Part shown: in pieces, positions 48,636-57,212 of the stretch
Layout: each line of letters starts with the position of its first letter
How positions within the stretch are numbered: position 1 is the stretch's first letter
DNA from: an uncultured Bacteroidales bacterium
GTDB taxonomy: Bacteria > Bacteroidota > Bacteroidia > Bacteroidales > Muribaculaceae
Assembly (NCBI GenBank): GCA_902776835.1
Contig: CACYRK010000004.1
Location: forward strand, 108,170 to 172,169
DNA length: 64,000 nt
Reading direction: 5' to 3'
Made by a program: the position numbers and the translations under genes
The notes under the pieces: generated by a model
Database searches by the model: none
What the model was told of the DNA's origin: nothing
Seen by the model: only the letters and a program-made list of their open reading frames with translations

Positions 48636-49109
48636 TTACCGGCCGACGGTGATGTCGTAGCCGAGGAGGCGGTAGGCTACCTGGTAGGGTGTGGCGGCCT
48701 TGCGGGGGCGCGAACTGCCGTAGTAGTAGAAATTGTGCTGCGGATCCCAGGAGCGCACGCTCGCCAGTTGCGTGTCGCCCGGGTTGAGCGTCACGGGCAC
48801 GGTGACCTCGCGCTCGTGCAGCATCACGCCGTCCATGCCGGTGTAGCGCATGGTGATGCGTATGGCCGAGAGGCGATACTGCGTGTTGTTGGTCACAAAA
48901 AACGTCTCTTTGCTGTCGCTGGCGCGCTTGCTGTAGCCGCGCAGCGTGATGTCGGCTTGGTCGACGGTGAGCGAGTCGCCGGGCGCTGGCGCTATGGGTT
49001 GCATCACCACGGCGTCGGTGTGCAGGTTGCGCTGTGTGGTGCGTGTGCGGGCTTGGGCAGGCACAGTGGCCAGCAGGGCTGCCGCTAAGAGGTAAAGCAG
49101 TCGTTTCAT
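48636..49109 (-). CDS. Exported protein of unknown function
   Basis: 157 residues from ATG 49109, which overlaps the upstream stop by four bases. The frame is open further upstream, but only this start has a signal peptide: MKRLLYLLAAALLATVPAQA. The mature part is beta-rich: ITLRGYSKRASDSKETFFVTNNTQYRLSAIRITMRYT, REVTVPVTLNPGDTQLASVRSWDPQHNFYYYG. This resembles proteins with a single immunoglobulin-like beta-sandwich. It is the last of seven genes with the TolC/HlyD pump, so it may assist or share its regulation. I do not recognise a named family. Confidence 0.65.
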   Translation of the reverse strand: MKRLLYLLAAALLATVPAQARTRTTQRNLHTDAVVMQPIAPAPGDSLTVDQADITLRGYSKRASDSKETFFVTNNTQYRLSAIRITMRYTGMDGVMLHEREVTVPVTLNPGDTQLASVRSWDPQHNFYYYGSSRPRKAATPYQVAYRLLGYDITVGR

Positions 49110-49696
49110 AAGTATCTTATTCGCATAAAGGGGTTTCCGTCGCCTCCTTCGGGGTAAATCTTGTTGAATCCCACCGGCACGCGCTCCTCGACCTTCTCGG
49201 GGATGATGCTGATGGCGCGGAATAGGTTGGGCAGGAATCTCGCGAAGTTCACGCGCACCTTCACGCGCCAGTGTGGCGGGTCGAAGGTCAGCGATGTGCC
49301 GCTGCTGCTCAGCGTGGCCACGCAGTTCAGCGGCTTGAGCAAGGTGAGGCGGTCGCGCTCGCTGAAGAGCCACATCTGGTATTTCGTGGGAACCGCCGTG
49401 GGCGCGATATAGCCCATAATCATGCCGGGCAGCGTCTCGGCGTCGTCACAGTCGAGCAGGATGATGCGGTACTGGATGTTGTCGTCGCCGCGCCAGCGCT
49501 CGATGCCCAGCGTGAGTTGCTCGTTGGGGTAGTACCAGATACCCTCCAGCGGTTGCAGGTCGCTCTCGGCAAGGCGCACGCGCATCGAGTCCTCGTCGAT
49601 GCCCGGCAGCAGCGAGCCGCGTTCGGGCACGCCGCACACCGCCGCTGTCCATGTCAGCGCCACTAAGGTCAGCAATATGCCTGTGCGCCTAATCAT
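49106..49696 (-). CDS. Exported protein of unknown function
   Basis: A 196-residue protein with a signal peptide (MIRRTGILLTLVALTWTAAVCG). The middle reads LEGIWYYPNEQLTLGIERWRG, a lipocalin-like beta pattern, followed by YRIILLDCDDAETLPGMIMGYI, WRVKVRVNFARFLPNLFR and the end NPFMRIRYL. It starts three bases after the DUF3078 gene and its stop overlaps the next ATG by four bases. I do not recognise a named family. Position suggests a periplasmic role tied to the cell envelope. Confidence 0.7.
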   Translation of the reverse strand: MIRRTGILLTLVALTWTAAVCGVPERGSLLPGIDEDSMRVRLAESDLQPLEGIWYYPNEQLTLGIERWRGDDNIQYRIILLDCDDAETLPGMIMGYIAPTAVPTKYQMWLFSERDRLTLLKPLNCVATLSSSGTSLTFDPPHWRVKVRVNFARFLPNLFRAISIIPEKVEERVPVGFNKIYPEGGDGNPFMRIRYL

Positions 49697-49699
49697 GGC

Positions 49700-50944
49700 T
49701 TACATCGTGGCAAAGCGGTAAGTGATGCCGAAACTCAAGATTTCCTTGAATTGCCAGTATTTCCAGTCGTCGTGACGTGGATGCGAGCGGTCGTAGCGCA
49801 GGTGGGTGTAAATCTGCGTGTTCAGGTGGCGAGAGATGGCGAAGTCCCAGGTGCTCTCCCAGTCACCCTGCACGTAACTGTAGTCGGTAAACACGTAGAA
49901 GCGCGATTGCCACGTGATGTTGGCGTTGAACTTAATCATCCATTTCGCCTCGAGGTTGCTACCGAAACTGTGCTTGAAGTGGTGGTCGGCGTCGATGCCG
50001 AAGTTCACCGGGTTGAGTTTCTTGATGTCGCGGCATATCTTCATGTTGTACGACAGCGGGGCGATGGCCAGCGTGAAGGTGCGTGACCCGTCGGCGCTCT
50101 TGTAGTCATAGGTCATACCGAGACCCAGGTTCAACTCGCCCGGCGAGAGGAACGATGCCGTGAGGTCGTTGCTGTTGGGCTTGTAGTTGTTGAAAAACTG
50201 TGTCTTGAACTGCAACATCACACTATAGTACCAGTTCTTCACCGCCTTGTAACCTAATTGCGAGGTAAACAGGAAGTTGTCCTCGTTAATCATGTAGTCG
50301 CGGATGGTGTCGGCCTGCGCGGTGGTCACACCGAGTTTATAGGCCATGGTGTTGTTGAACAGCCATTTGGGATGCAAGTCCTGGTTGAGGTTGAAGTCCC
50401 ACTTGATGTCGGCCAGGATGTTAAGGTTGTTCGTTCCGCCCTGATACCAGTTGTCGCTGATATATGCCTGCGTGAAGTGCAGCGACCCCACGAAGGTGTG
50501 CAGCCAGTCGTGCATGCTCACTTCGGGAGCCGGTGGTGCCTCGGTGGGCTCGACCACCTGCGGCGGGGCCACCGACAGCAGTCCCTCGCTGGGTGCCGAG
50601 GTAAGGATGCGGTCGTGAGGCGCTTCGGGCAGCGACTGCGTGTTGAATGCCACCAACTGCGGGTTTTCGAGCATGGCGCGGTAGCGCACCTGGGCTTCGT
50701 GGCTTTGGCGGGCCTGGGCGTCGCTGAGCCACTGCGAGTGGCTGTCGAGGTCATAGCCCGGCGTGGGCAACTGCACCTCGGGCGCCGTGATGCTCTCGGG
50801 CTTGCTCGGGTTTTGTGTGTCGAAAATCAGTGGCAGATACATCATGCTCGCCGTGCTGTCGGCGGGTGTCTCAGCGCCACGGGCGGGCGAGGCAATAGTT
50901 GCCACTAACACGCAAAATATCGAAATAATAGCACTTCTTTTCAT
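49700..50944 (-). CDS. DUF3078 outer-membrane beta-barrel protein
   Basis: A 414-residue exported protein of the DUF3078 family. After a signal peptide (MKRSAIISIFCVLVATIASPARG) and a Pro/Glu-rich linker (~115-145), the beta-barrel begins at WYQGGTNNLNILADIKWDFNLNQD and continues with alternating strands to FKEILSFGITYRF, an aromatic end typical of outer-membrane proteins. The function of the family is unknown. It lies 26 bases after the second ABC permease and is co-transcribed with the efflux genes. Confidence 0.85.
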   Translation of the reverse strand: MKRSAIISIFCVLVATIASPARGAETPADSTASMMYLPLIFDTQNPSKPESITAPEVQLPTPGYDLDSHSQWLSDAQARQSHEAQVRYRAMLENPQLVAFNTQSLPEAPHDRILTSAPSEGLLSVAPPQVVEPTEAPPAPEVSMHDWLHTFVGSLHFTQAYISDNWYQGGTNNLNILADIKWDFNLNQDLHPKWLFNNTMAYKLGVTTAQADTIRDYMINEDNFLFTSQLGYKAVKNWYYSVMLQFKTQFFNNYKPNSNDLTASFLSPGELNLGLGMTYDYKSADGSRTFTLAIAPLSYNMKICRDIKKLNPVNFGIDADHHFKHSFGSNLEAKWMIKFNANITWQSRFYVFTDYSYVQGDWESTWDFAISRHLNTQIYTHLRYDRSHPRHDDWKYWQFKEILSFGITYRFATM

Positions 50945-50970
50945 AATCCAAACTATTATTTTAAAGCGTT

Positions 50971-52221
50971 TTACTCAAGGATGTCGACGGCCTGGCGGCG
51001 GTATTCCTCGCGCATCAGGGCACCCGCGTCGCGCTTGGCGTAGTGGCGCATGCGGCGCCAGCGGGGACGGCACAGGTAGTACTCGACGATGCAGGCCAGC
51101 ACGAAGTATAGTATCACCAGCAGCCACAGCATCCAGTAGTTGATTTCCACCTGGCGCAGCGTGGCGCCGCCGGTCTGCAGCGAGATATATCCGTTGGCGG
51201 CCCACGTGCTGGGAATCATGTTGCCCATGGCGAGCCAGAACGAGTTCATGGCGCAGCGCGGCCACGAGATGCCGGTGAGGAACACAAAAATCACGCTGGT
51301 GAAGGCCAGGGCGATAAATGCCGACTCGCGGTCGTTGACAAAGATTTTCAGCACCTGACCCAGCATGGCCGAGGCCAGCAGGAAGGGGATGGTGAAGGTG
51401 AGTACCTCGAGCAACCGGCCATTCTGCGGGAAGTCGAAGAACTTGGGCACCAAGTACAGCACGTACACCATGGGAATGGCGTACATAAACACGTAGCACA
51501 GCGCCTTGCCTATCACCGTCGAGGTCACTCCGGCGGGCACCTCCATCGGGTCGTGGCCGCGGTTGGCGAGTCGCCTCTCTCGGCTGCCGCCGTGCAGCGT
51601 GCCTATGCCCAGCAGCATGCTCTGTTGCAGCACCAGCATGAGGATGCAGGGCAGCACGGCGCTGGCCAGACCCATAGCGGTGTTGCCCAAGGGCACCTCC
51701 TCGCTCTCGATGATGGCTCCGGCGGTGGTCACCGCGGCCATCTTGGCAGCCTGAATCTCGCTGGTGAGGTGCTGCTGCACATTGGTCACAGCGGTGACAA
51801 TCTGCTTATATCGCAGCAACACACCCATGTCGCAGTACACGTCGATGTCGGCTTTCTCGACACGCGACAGCGACGTGCTGTATTCGCGAGGCACGTGCAC
51901 GATGCCGTAGCAGCGCTTCTCGTTCATCATGCGGCGAGCCTCCTGCATGTCGGCGGCATAAGCCACCACACACACCTCGGGCGTGGCATCCAACTGGCGG
52001 CACAACTCGCGGCTTTCTTGGCTGCGGTCGTCGTCGACAACCACCACGGTGACGTCACGCACTATCTCAGGATTGTAGATGGTGGCATAGAGCAGTGGAT
52101 AGATGGCGCACAGCACAAAGAAGAAGATTATTGCTCCTTTCTCGTGAAGCACCAGCCAGCACTCGCGCACCCACACGTGAGCCAAGTCGTGAAACCATTG
52201 TGTGATATTTTTTATTATCAT
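50971..52221 (-). CDS. ABC-2 type permease (YhhJ-like), second of a pair
   Basis: An inner-membrane protein of 416 residues from ATG 52221 (MIIKNITQWFHDLAHVWVRECWLVLHEKGAIIFFF). An upstream start at 52260 would overlap the previous gene by 25 bases and is less likely. One helix near the start is followed by a long extracytoplasmic domain (~45-175) with VDDDRSQESRELCRQLDATPEV, and then five or six helices. This is the ABC-2/DUF3526-like permease pattern of YhhJ/YbhR-type exporters. It pairs with the next permease gene, probably as a heterodimer. No ATPase gene accompanies it. Confidence 0.85.
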   Translation of the reverse strand: MIIKNITQWFHDLAHVWVRECWLVLHEKGAIIFFFVLCAIYPLLYATIYNPEIVRDVTVVVVDDDRSQESRELCRQLDATPEVCVVAYAADMQEARRMMNEKRCYGIVHVPREYSTSLSRVEKADIDVYCDMGVLLRYKQIVTAVTNVQQHLTSEIQAAKMAAVTTAGAIIESEEVPLGNTAMGLASAVLPCILMLVLQQSMLLGIGTLHGGSRERRLANRGHDPMEVPAGVTSTVIGKALCYVFMYAIPMVYVLYLVPKFFDFPQNGRLLEVLTFTIPFLLASAMLGQVLKIFVNDRESAFIALAFTSVIFVFLTGISWPRCAMNSFWLAMGNMIPSTWAANGYISLQTGGATLRQVEINYWMLWLLVILYFVLACIVEYYLCRPRWRRMRHYAKRDAGALMREEYRRQAVDILE

Positions 52222-52235
52222 GGCGATGCCGGATT

Positions 52236-53405
52236 TTAAATGTAAATGGGATTCAGACACTCATGCTTGAGGCGGCCCAGCAATGGCAGGGGCAGCAGCG
52301 GATACACTATCAGCGCGGCATAGTACACGCGCGAATAGTACAGGTCGATGCCGTTGAGCGCCTGGTCGATGCTGAGCAAGAAATAGTAGCGCACCGGCAT
52401 GATGTGGCCCAGCGCGTTGATCCACGGATACAGCGTCTCGCTGGGGATGGAAAACGCGCAGAACGAGAACGACAACATGCCGAACAGCGAACACAGCGTG
52501 GCGCCGTAGCGGAAGTTGGGCACGATGCACATCATCAGCAGGGCAAAGGCTTGGTTTGCGAGCACAAAGAGGAACATGGCGATAATCATGTTCCACGGGT
52601 TGCAGTTCAGCGGCATGCCGTAGATGCGGTACATAATCAACTGTATCGTCCACCCAGTGATGGTGAAAATGAGCGTGTGAGGCCACATCTTGCCGAAGAT
52701 GGCGAAGCCCATCGAGCCGCCGGCGCTGCTAATCCACTCGCGGCACGTGCCATACTTGAGTTCGGCTCCTATCGAGAACGACGTGATCAGCAGTATGAAC
52801 AGTGCCAGGAAGCACGGGACGAACGAGGCGTTGAGGTAGTAACTGTAGTTGGCCCACGGGTTGTTGAGGGCGTGGGCGTGGCTGGCGATGGGCTGAAGGA
52901 CGTTGCTCACCGTCTCGCCGTCGACCAGGCCGGTGGCGTCGAGCACCGTCTTCACTATGCCGCCATTGGCGAGCACGCTCACCGTCTTGAAGCCGCGATA
53001 CTGCGACGATGCCGGCGAGAAGTAGGCGTAGTTGATGTAGTAACTCACCTTGGGACTCTCGGCATTGAGCGCTGAGCGTTCCAGGTCGGCCGGCATGAGG
53101 AAGAAGCCCAAGATCTCACCGCTCTGCACAGCGGCCTCGGCGCTGGCGTAAGTGTCGTAGTGCTTGATGATGTGCACTCCTTGCATGGCGGCAAGGTTGC
53201 GCTCGATGTTGCGCGACAGCGACGACTGGTCCAGGTCGACGACGCCCACGGGAACGCGGGTCACCGAGCCGCCATCCATCAGGCTGAGCAAGAACAGACT
53301 GCACAACAAGGGCGCTACAACCATCATGATGTAGTAAATCTTGCGGCGAACCAGTTGCACCAGCCCGCGCTTTACCGCCTCGTTGAAAAATAACTTTAAG
53401 TCCAT
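52236..53405 (-). CDS. ABC-2 type permease (YhhJ-like), first of a pair
   Basis: A 389-residue permease of the same type: an N-terminal helix (~22-44), an extracytoplasmic domain (GVVDLDQSSLSRNIERNLAAMQGVHI, ~55-170) and a C-terminal block of helices ending PLPLLGRLKHECLNPIY. Its partner at 50971 starts 14 bases later. Both have the long periplasmic domain that contacts the HlyD-type adaptor in YbhG/FSR or YhiI-type systems. The upstream adaptor gene ends 29 bases before it. Confidence 0.86.
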   Translation of the reverse strand: MDLKLFFNEAVKRGLVQLVRRKIYYIMMVVAPLLCSLFLLSLMDGGSVTRVPVGVVDLDQSSLSRNIERNLAAMQGVHIIKHYDTYASAEAAVQSGEILGFFLMPADLERSALNAESPKVSYYINYAYFSPASSQYRGFKTVSVLANGGIVKTVLDATGLVDGETVSNVLQPIASHAHALNNPWANYSYYLNASFVPCFLALFILLITSFSIGAELKYGTCREWISSAGGSMGFAIFGKMWPHTLIFTITGWTIQLIMYRIYGMPLNCNPWNMIIAMFLFVLANQAFALLMMCIVPNFRYGATLCSLFGMLSFSFCAFSIPSETLYPWINALGHIMPVRYYFLLSIDQALNGIDLYYSRVYYAALIVYPLLPLPLLGRLKHECLNPIYI

Positions 53406-53434
53406 CTCGTGTCGCTCAGTTCACGCAATTCTCG

Positions 53435-54493
53435 TTATTTCAGAAGCACGCTCATGCCCGGGCGAAGATTGTCGATGTGCTCCACCGGACGCATCTTCAC
53501 CTCGAAGGTCTTGCTGTCGTACTGGCCGTAGGCCTTGGTGGCGTTCCATGCGGCGTAACTGCCGCGGTCGTGGATGTAGAAGATTTCCATCTTCGTGGCC
53601 TTGTCGCCCAGGGCGGGGATGGTGACATCCACCTGCTTGCCCATGGGCAGGTCGTTGAGCATCTGCTCGCGCACGTTGAACGACACCCACATCTCGTCGA
53701 GTTTGCTGATGGTCATCACCGGTGCGCCCATGGCCACCAACTCACCCTCGTGGGGGTAGATGGCACTCACCTCGCCGTCGCAGGGCGCGATGAGGTATTG
53801 GTCCTCGAGCAGCGACTGCACTTCCATCACCGAGCCTCGTGCGGCACGTTCCATCGAGCGTGCGGCGGCCTTGTCCTCGCTCTGCGCGCCGTTCAGCGCC
53901 ATGTCGTATTGCGACTTGGCGGCGGCAGTGGCGGCGGTGGCGGCCTCGTAGGCGGCCTTGGCCTCGTCGCGCTTCTGCTCAGTGACGACGCCCTGCGCAA
54001 AGAGGTTCTCCATGCGCTGGTAGGTCTTTTGCGTGATGGTCTCGGCGGCAATGGCTTGCTGCCACAGGTTGTAGGCGCTCTTCTTCAACTCGTCGCGCGT
54101 GCCGGCCGATGCCTTCTGGCTCGTGGCAGCAGCGGCTTGCTGCATCGATTGGGCCTGATACATCTTGGCGTCGAGCGTCGACGAGTAAATGCTCGCCAGG
54201 GTGTCGCCCTTGTGCACCACGTCGCCCTCGTTTACGAAGAAGCGAACCACGCGGCCCGGCGTCTTGCCGCTCACGCGCACGGCGTCGCAGTCGGCCTGGC
54301 CTTGGGTGATGTCCTTCGGTGGCTTGATCAATAATAAGCCTAAGATAGCCACACAGCCCAATACCACGGAAAACACGCCGATGGCTGCCAGCAAGGCGCG
54401 GTCGCGCTTGCGTACGATGGTGCGCTGCTGGTCTTTTGCGTGGTCAAGTTCGGCTTGCACCACTTTTTGTTCTTGTTGATTATCGGTACTCAT
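53435..54493 (-). CDS. HlyD family membrane fusion protein
   Basis: A 352-residue periplasmic adaptor. An N-terminal helix (~30-52) anchors it, followed by a biotinyl-lipoyl half (GKTPGRVVRFFVNEGDVVHKGDTLASIYS), a long helical hairpin rich in Ala and Gln (~85-200), the second lipoyl half (APCDGEVSAIYPHEGELVAMGAPVM) and a beta-barrel. It links the two permeases to the outer-membrane TolC protein encoded 37 bases upstream. Confidence 0.92.
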   Translation of the reverse strand: MSTDNQQEQKVVQAELDHAKDQQRTIVRKRDRALLAAIGVFSVVLGCVAILGLLLIKPPKDITQGQADCDAVRVSGKTPGRVVRFFVNEGDVVHKGDTLASIYSSTLDAKMYQAQSMQQAAAATSQKASAGTRDELKKSAYNLWQQAIAAETITQKTYQRMENLFAQGVVTEQKRDEAKAAYEAATAATAAAKSQYDMALNGAQSEDKAAARSMERAARGSVMEVQSLLEDQYLIAPCDGEVSAIYPHEGELVAMGAPVMTISKLDEMWVSFNVREQMLNDLPMGKQVDVTIPALGDKATKMEIFYIHDRGSYAAWNATKAYGQYDSKTFEVKMRPVEHIDNLRPGMSVLLK

Positions 54494-54530
54494 AATGATG
54501 ATGTTATTTCGTGATTAATGATTGACAACT

Positions 54531-55994
54531 TCAATATGCGGTGTTCCAATTCAGATTGCCGGTGACCTTCGAGAGGTAGACGTCGCACATGCGCAGGTCG
54601 ATTTGCGCGTCGATGTTCTCGCTGTTGGCCTTCACCCACGCCGTCTGGGCCGTGAGCACCTCGTCGGTGGTGGCCATGCCCTCGGTGAAGGCGACCTGTG
54701 CGATGCGCAGGTTCTCCTCGGCCTTCTCCAGGTTGGCGCGCGTCATCTCGTAGGTCTTCCACGACTCCTGCATGCGATAGTTGGCCTGACTCACCTGAAG
54801 CGCGATTTTGTCTTTAGCGTCGTCGATCTCCAGGCGCTTGACCATGGCCTCGGTCAGCGCGGCTTTGTACTTGTTCTGAGGGCCGCCCCAGTGCCAAAGG
54901 GGCACCTTGACCATCGCGCCGATGGAGAATGCGCCGGCAAAGCGGTTCTCAAAGCCGTTGTACGTGTTGGGGTTGGTCATGTGGAAGGCGCCGATGGCGA
55001 CAACCTGGGGCATCATCTCGCTGCGAGCCACGTTGGCCTTCTCCTCGTAGATGCGGGTGGCCAACTCAAGCGACTGCAGGTCGTGACGGGTCTTGTACAC
55101 GTGCTCCATGTCGATCTCGGTGGGGCGGAGCGTCGGCTCGAAGTCCTCGCGGCCCTCGTCGGCAAGGGTCATCACGGTGTTCACCGGAAGGCCGCACAAC
55201 TGCGCCAGCAGCATGCGCGACAGCACCACACCGTTGCGCACACGCGTCAGGTCAACCTGCGCCTCGTTAACTTTCACATCCACGCTCAGCAGCGTGGCAC
55301 GCGTGGCAACGCCCTGCTCGAGCATTCTCTTCACGTCCTTGTCGAGGCTCTCAACCAGGTTGAGGTAACTCTCGGCAAGGTCCTCCTTGGCCTTCAGCGA
55401 CACCACTTGCCAGTAGGCGGCATCAACGTCGTAAATCACGTCCTCCACGCGGCTGTCGCGCATCTGTCGCGCCAGGTCCTCGGCGTAGCGGGTGAGTTCG
55501 TTCATCGCCTTGATTTTTCCACCCATGTACAGCGGCTGCGTCACGGTGATGGCGCCGGCAAAGATGTTGTGGATGTTGAACGTGAGCGCGCTCTTGGGCA
55601 GCAAGGCCACCGTCGACGGCACATACTGGCCGCTGGGCGTGGTGATGGGCTCGCCGGTCATCGGGTTGACGGCCAGGTTGAAATCGTACTGCTGGGTTTG
55701 CAGGTTGAACGACTTGGTGGGCAACAACTGGTCTTCGGCGACCATCGAGAGTTTCCGGCTGTTGTACAGGTACGACGCCTCAAGGTCGACGCTCGGCAGA
55801 TAAGCCGCCGCGGCCTCCTTGCGTTGATAACTGGCCCCCAAAATCTTAACCTCGGCCTGACGTAACTCCTTGTTGTTTTGCAGAGCCATGCTGCGGCACG
55901 AGTCCAGCGTGACGGTGCCTTGCGCTATCGCGCAGGTCGCCACGGCTGCCGTAACAACAAGCGAGAGGTATCGTTTAATGTTCTTCAGCATCAT
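54531..55994 (-). CDS. TolC family outer membrane efflux protein
   Basis: A 487-residue outer-membrane channel, first gene of the seven-gene operon. ATG 55994 is chosen; a TTG six bases upstream is possible. The signal peptide is MMLKNIKRYLSLVVTAAVATCAIA. The protein then has two repeats of paired long helices and short strands: LDSCRSMALQNNKELRQAEVKI, VDLTRVRNGVVLSRMLLAQLCG and, in the second half, VSQANYRMQESWKTYEMTRANLEKAEENLRIAQVAF. A TAACTTTG -7 box lies 29 bases upstream. Confidence 0.92.
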   Translation of the reverse strand: MMLKNIKRYLSLVVTAAVATCAIAQGTVTLDSCRSMALQNNKELRQAEVKILGASYQRKEAAAAYLPSVDLEASYLYNSRKLSMVAEDQLLPTKSFNLQTQQYDFNLAVNPMTGEPITTPSGQYVPSTVALLPKSALTFNIHNIFAGAITVTQPLYMGGKIKAMNELTRYAEDLARQMRDSRVEDVIYDVDAAYWQVVSLKAKEDLAESYLNLVESLDKDVKRMLEQGVATRATLLSVDVKVNEAQVDLTRVRNGVVLSRMLLAQLCGLPVNTVMTLADEGREDFEPTLRPTEIDMEHVYKTRHDLQSLELATRIYEEKANVARSEMMPQVVAIGAFHMTNPNTYNGFENRFAGAFSIGAMVKVPLWHWGGPQNKYKAALTEAMVKRLEIDDAKDKIALQVSQANYRMQESWKTYEMTRANLEKAEENLRIAQVAFTEGMATTDEVLTAQTAWVKANSENIDAQIDLRMCDVYLSKVTGNLNWNTAY

Positions 55995-56022
55995 GTTCAA
56001 TACATTTATTTATAAGATGGTG

Positions 56023-56030
56023 CAAAGTTA
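56023..56030 (-). promoter_or_regulatory. -7 box of the TolC/HlyD operon
   Basis: Minus-strand TAACTTTG matches TAnnTTTG, 29 bases before the TolC ATG. No good -33 element is seen. Confidence 0.55.
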
Positions 56031-56201
56031 ATGGTTTTTTTCTATAATTATTTGTATATGGTGTAAATTCAACTATTTTTTTTGCGAAATTGAACAGCCG
56101 ATTGCGTTTTTTTCCTGTTACAGTTGGTCATCATCTCGCCAAGAACCATTTTTCATGCACTATTTTTTGTTGAAGTGTGACGCCGTTTCGGAAAATTGCA
56201 C

Positions 56202-56209
56202 TACCTTTG
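56202..56209 (+). promoter_or_regulatory. -7 box of the small lipoprotein gene
   Basis: TACCTTTG. The transcript would begin near 56216, so the ATG at 56213 cannot be used and starts at 56231 or 56243 are favoured. Confidence 0.55.
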
Positions 56210-56230
56210 CCGATGAGTAAAAAACAACAC

Positions 56231-56428
56231 ATGCTTCACACCATGACCAAAATACGACGTATGGCCTTGCTGCTGGCGCTGTCGGCAGCCATCGCTGTGT
56301 CGTTCTGCTCGTGCATGAACCCCAATATGCTTATGTGGGACGACGACGAGTGGAGCGGAGGCGAAATACAGGACGGTGAGCGCGGTCTCTCTAACAGCGA
56401 ACTCGAGATCGACGACTACGACCGTTAG
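56231..56428 (+). CDS. Small lipoprotein of unknown function
   Basis: 65 residues from ATG 56231, or 61 from 56243. The promoter box at 56202-56209 rules out the longer reading frames. The N-terminus is basic and hydrophobic (MTKIRRMALLLALSAAIAVSF) and ends in FCSC, a lipobox-like site. The mature part is short and acidic: MNPNMLMWDDDEWSGGEIQDGERGLSNSELEIDDYDR. It may be a surface lipoprotein. No family is recognised. Hsp20 starts ~200 bases later from its own promoter. Confidence 0.6.
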   Translation: MLHTMTKIRRMALLLALSAAIAVSFCSCMNPNMLMWDDDEWSGGEIQDGERGLSNSELEIDDYDR

Positions 56429-56472
56429 GCAAGCAAATATGACATAATGACAGGTGGGACATCACCAAAACC

Positions 56473-56542
56473 GACAAAATGTCAATATAAACTGACAATT
56501 TGGCGGCTTTTCCTCCGTGCCAACACATGGCACGCGCTTTGC
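56473..56542 (+). promoter_or_regulatory. Sigma-54 promoter and inverted-repeat sites before hsp20
   Basis: TGGCACG (56528-56534), four bases, then TTGC (56539-56542) match the sigma-54 -24/-12 consensus with the exact GG-N10-GC spacing. Just upstream, GACAAAATGTC (56473-56483) and TGTCA-N8-TGACA (56480-56497) are candidate activator sites. Confidence 0.75.
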
Positions 56543-56611
56543 AATTTACTGGGTGGACGCGGCAATGAGCCGAGGTCCAAACAACACAAGATTGTATAAC
56601 TTAAAAAATAT

Positions 56612-56617
56612 AGGAGG
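56612..56617 (+). promoter_or_regulatory. Strong Shine-Dalgarno before hsp20
   Basis: AGGAGG seven bases before ATG 56625. A perfect SD is unusual in Bacteroidota and suggests high translation on induction. It also fixes the start. Confidence 0.75.
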
Positions 56618-56624
56618 AAACATT

Positions 56625-57050
56625 ATGTATTTAGCAAGTAGAAACGACAATTGGTTGCCAAGCGTTTTCAACGATTTCTTTGACAATGGATTTAACACTC
56701 GCATGCACACCACGGCTCCGGCCATCAATGTCATCGAGAAGTCAAGTGAATATGATGTGGAACTCGCCGCTCCAGGCATGACGCGCGACGATGTCAAGGT
56801 CACCCTCGACGAGGATGAGAACCTCGTGGTGGCTTTTGAGAAAAAGACCGAAAACAACGAGAAGAAGGACGAGCACTACCTGCGTCGCGAGTTCGCATAC
56901 ACCAAGTTCCACCAGACCCTGTTGCTGCCCGACGACGTCGACCGCGACACCATCGAGGCCAACGTGGCAAACGGCGTGCTCACCGTGAAGTTGCCTAAGA
57001 AGACGACTCAACAGATGCAGCGCGAGGCAAAAGTCATCGAGGTGAAGTAA
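56625..57050 (+). CDS. Hsp20/alpha-crystallin small heat-shock protein
   Basis: A 141-residue ATP-independent holdase. ATG 56625 (MYLASRNDNWLPSVFNDFF) is fixed by the AGGAGG site; upstream frame extension is not used. The alpha-crystallin domain (~40-130) has PAINVIEKSSEYDVELAAPGMTRDDVKVTLDEDENLVVAFEKK, ANVANGVLTVKLPK with the A-x-x-x-N-G-V-L motif, and a short tail. It is preceded by a consensus sigma-54 promoter, so regulation by an activator of the NtrC type is likely. Two hairpins follow. Confidence 0.95.
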   Translation: MYLASRNDNWLPSVFNDFFDNGFNTRMHTTAPAINVIEKSSEYDVELAAPGMTRDDVKVTLDEDENLVVAFEKKTENNEKKDEHYLRREFAYTKFHQTLLLPDDVDRDTIEANVANGVLTVKLPKKTTQQMQREAKVIEVK

Positions 57051-57115
57051 AAATCCTATCACACACGACATATAGCAGTAGTAGATTTCTTTTCATAGCA
57101 TGAGTTATTGGAAAC

Positions 57116-57155
57116 GAGGGGAGGCCGCCACCGAAGGCGCCTCCCCTCCTATTAT
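57116..57155 (+). terminator. Terminator 1 after hsp20
   Basis: GAGGGGAGGC (57116-57125) and GCCTCCCCTC (57139-57148) form a perfect 10-bp stem, followed by a short T-rich stretch. Confidence 0.75.
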
Positions 57156-57164
57156 ATCCCTACA

Positions 57165-57212
57165 ATCCCCAGAACCTCCAGCAACTAAAGAGGCTATGGG
57201 GATTTTATTTTT
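57165..57212 (+). terminator. Terminator 2 after hsp20, overlapping the 3' end of the next gene
   Basis: ATCCCCA (57165-57171) and TGGGGAT (57197-57203) pair with extra inner pairs, followed by TTTATTTTTG. It overlaps the last codons of the convergent gene 57205-58317. Confidence 0.6.
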
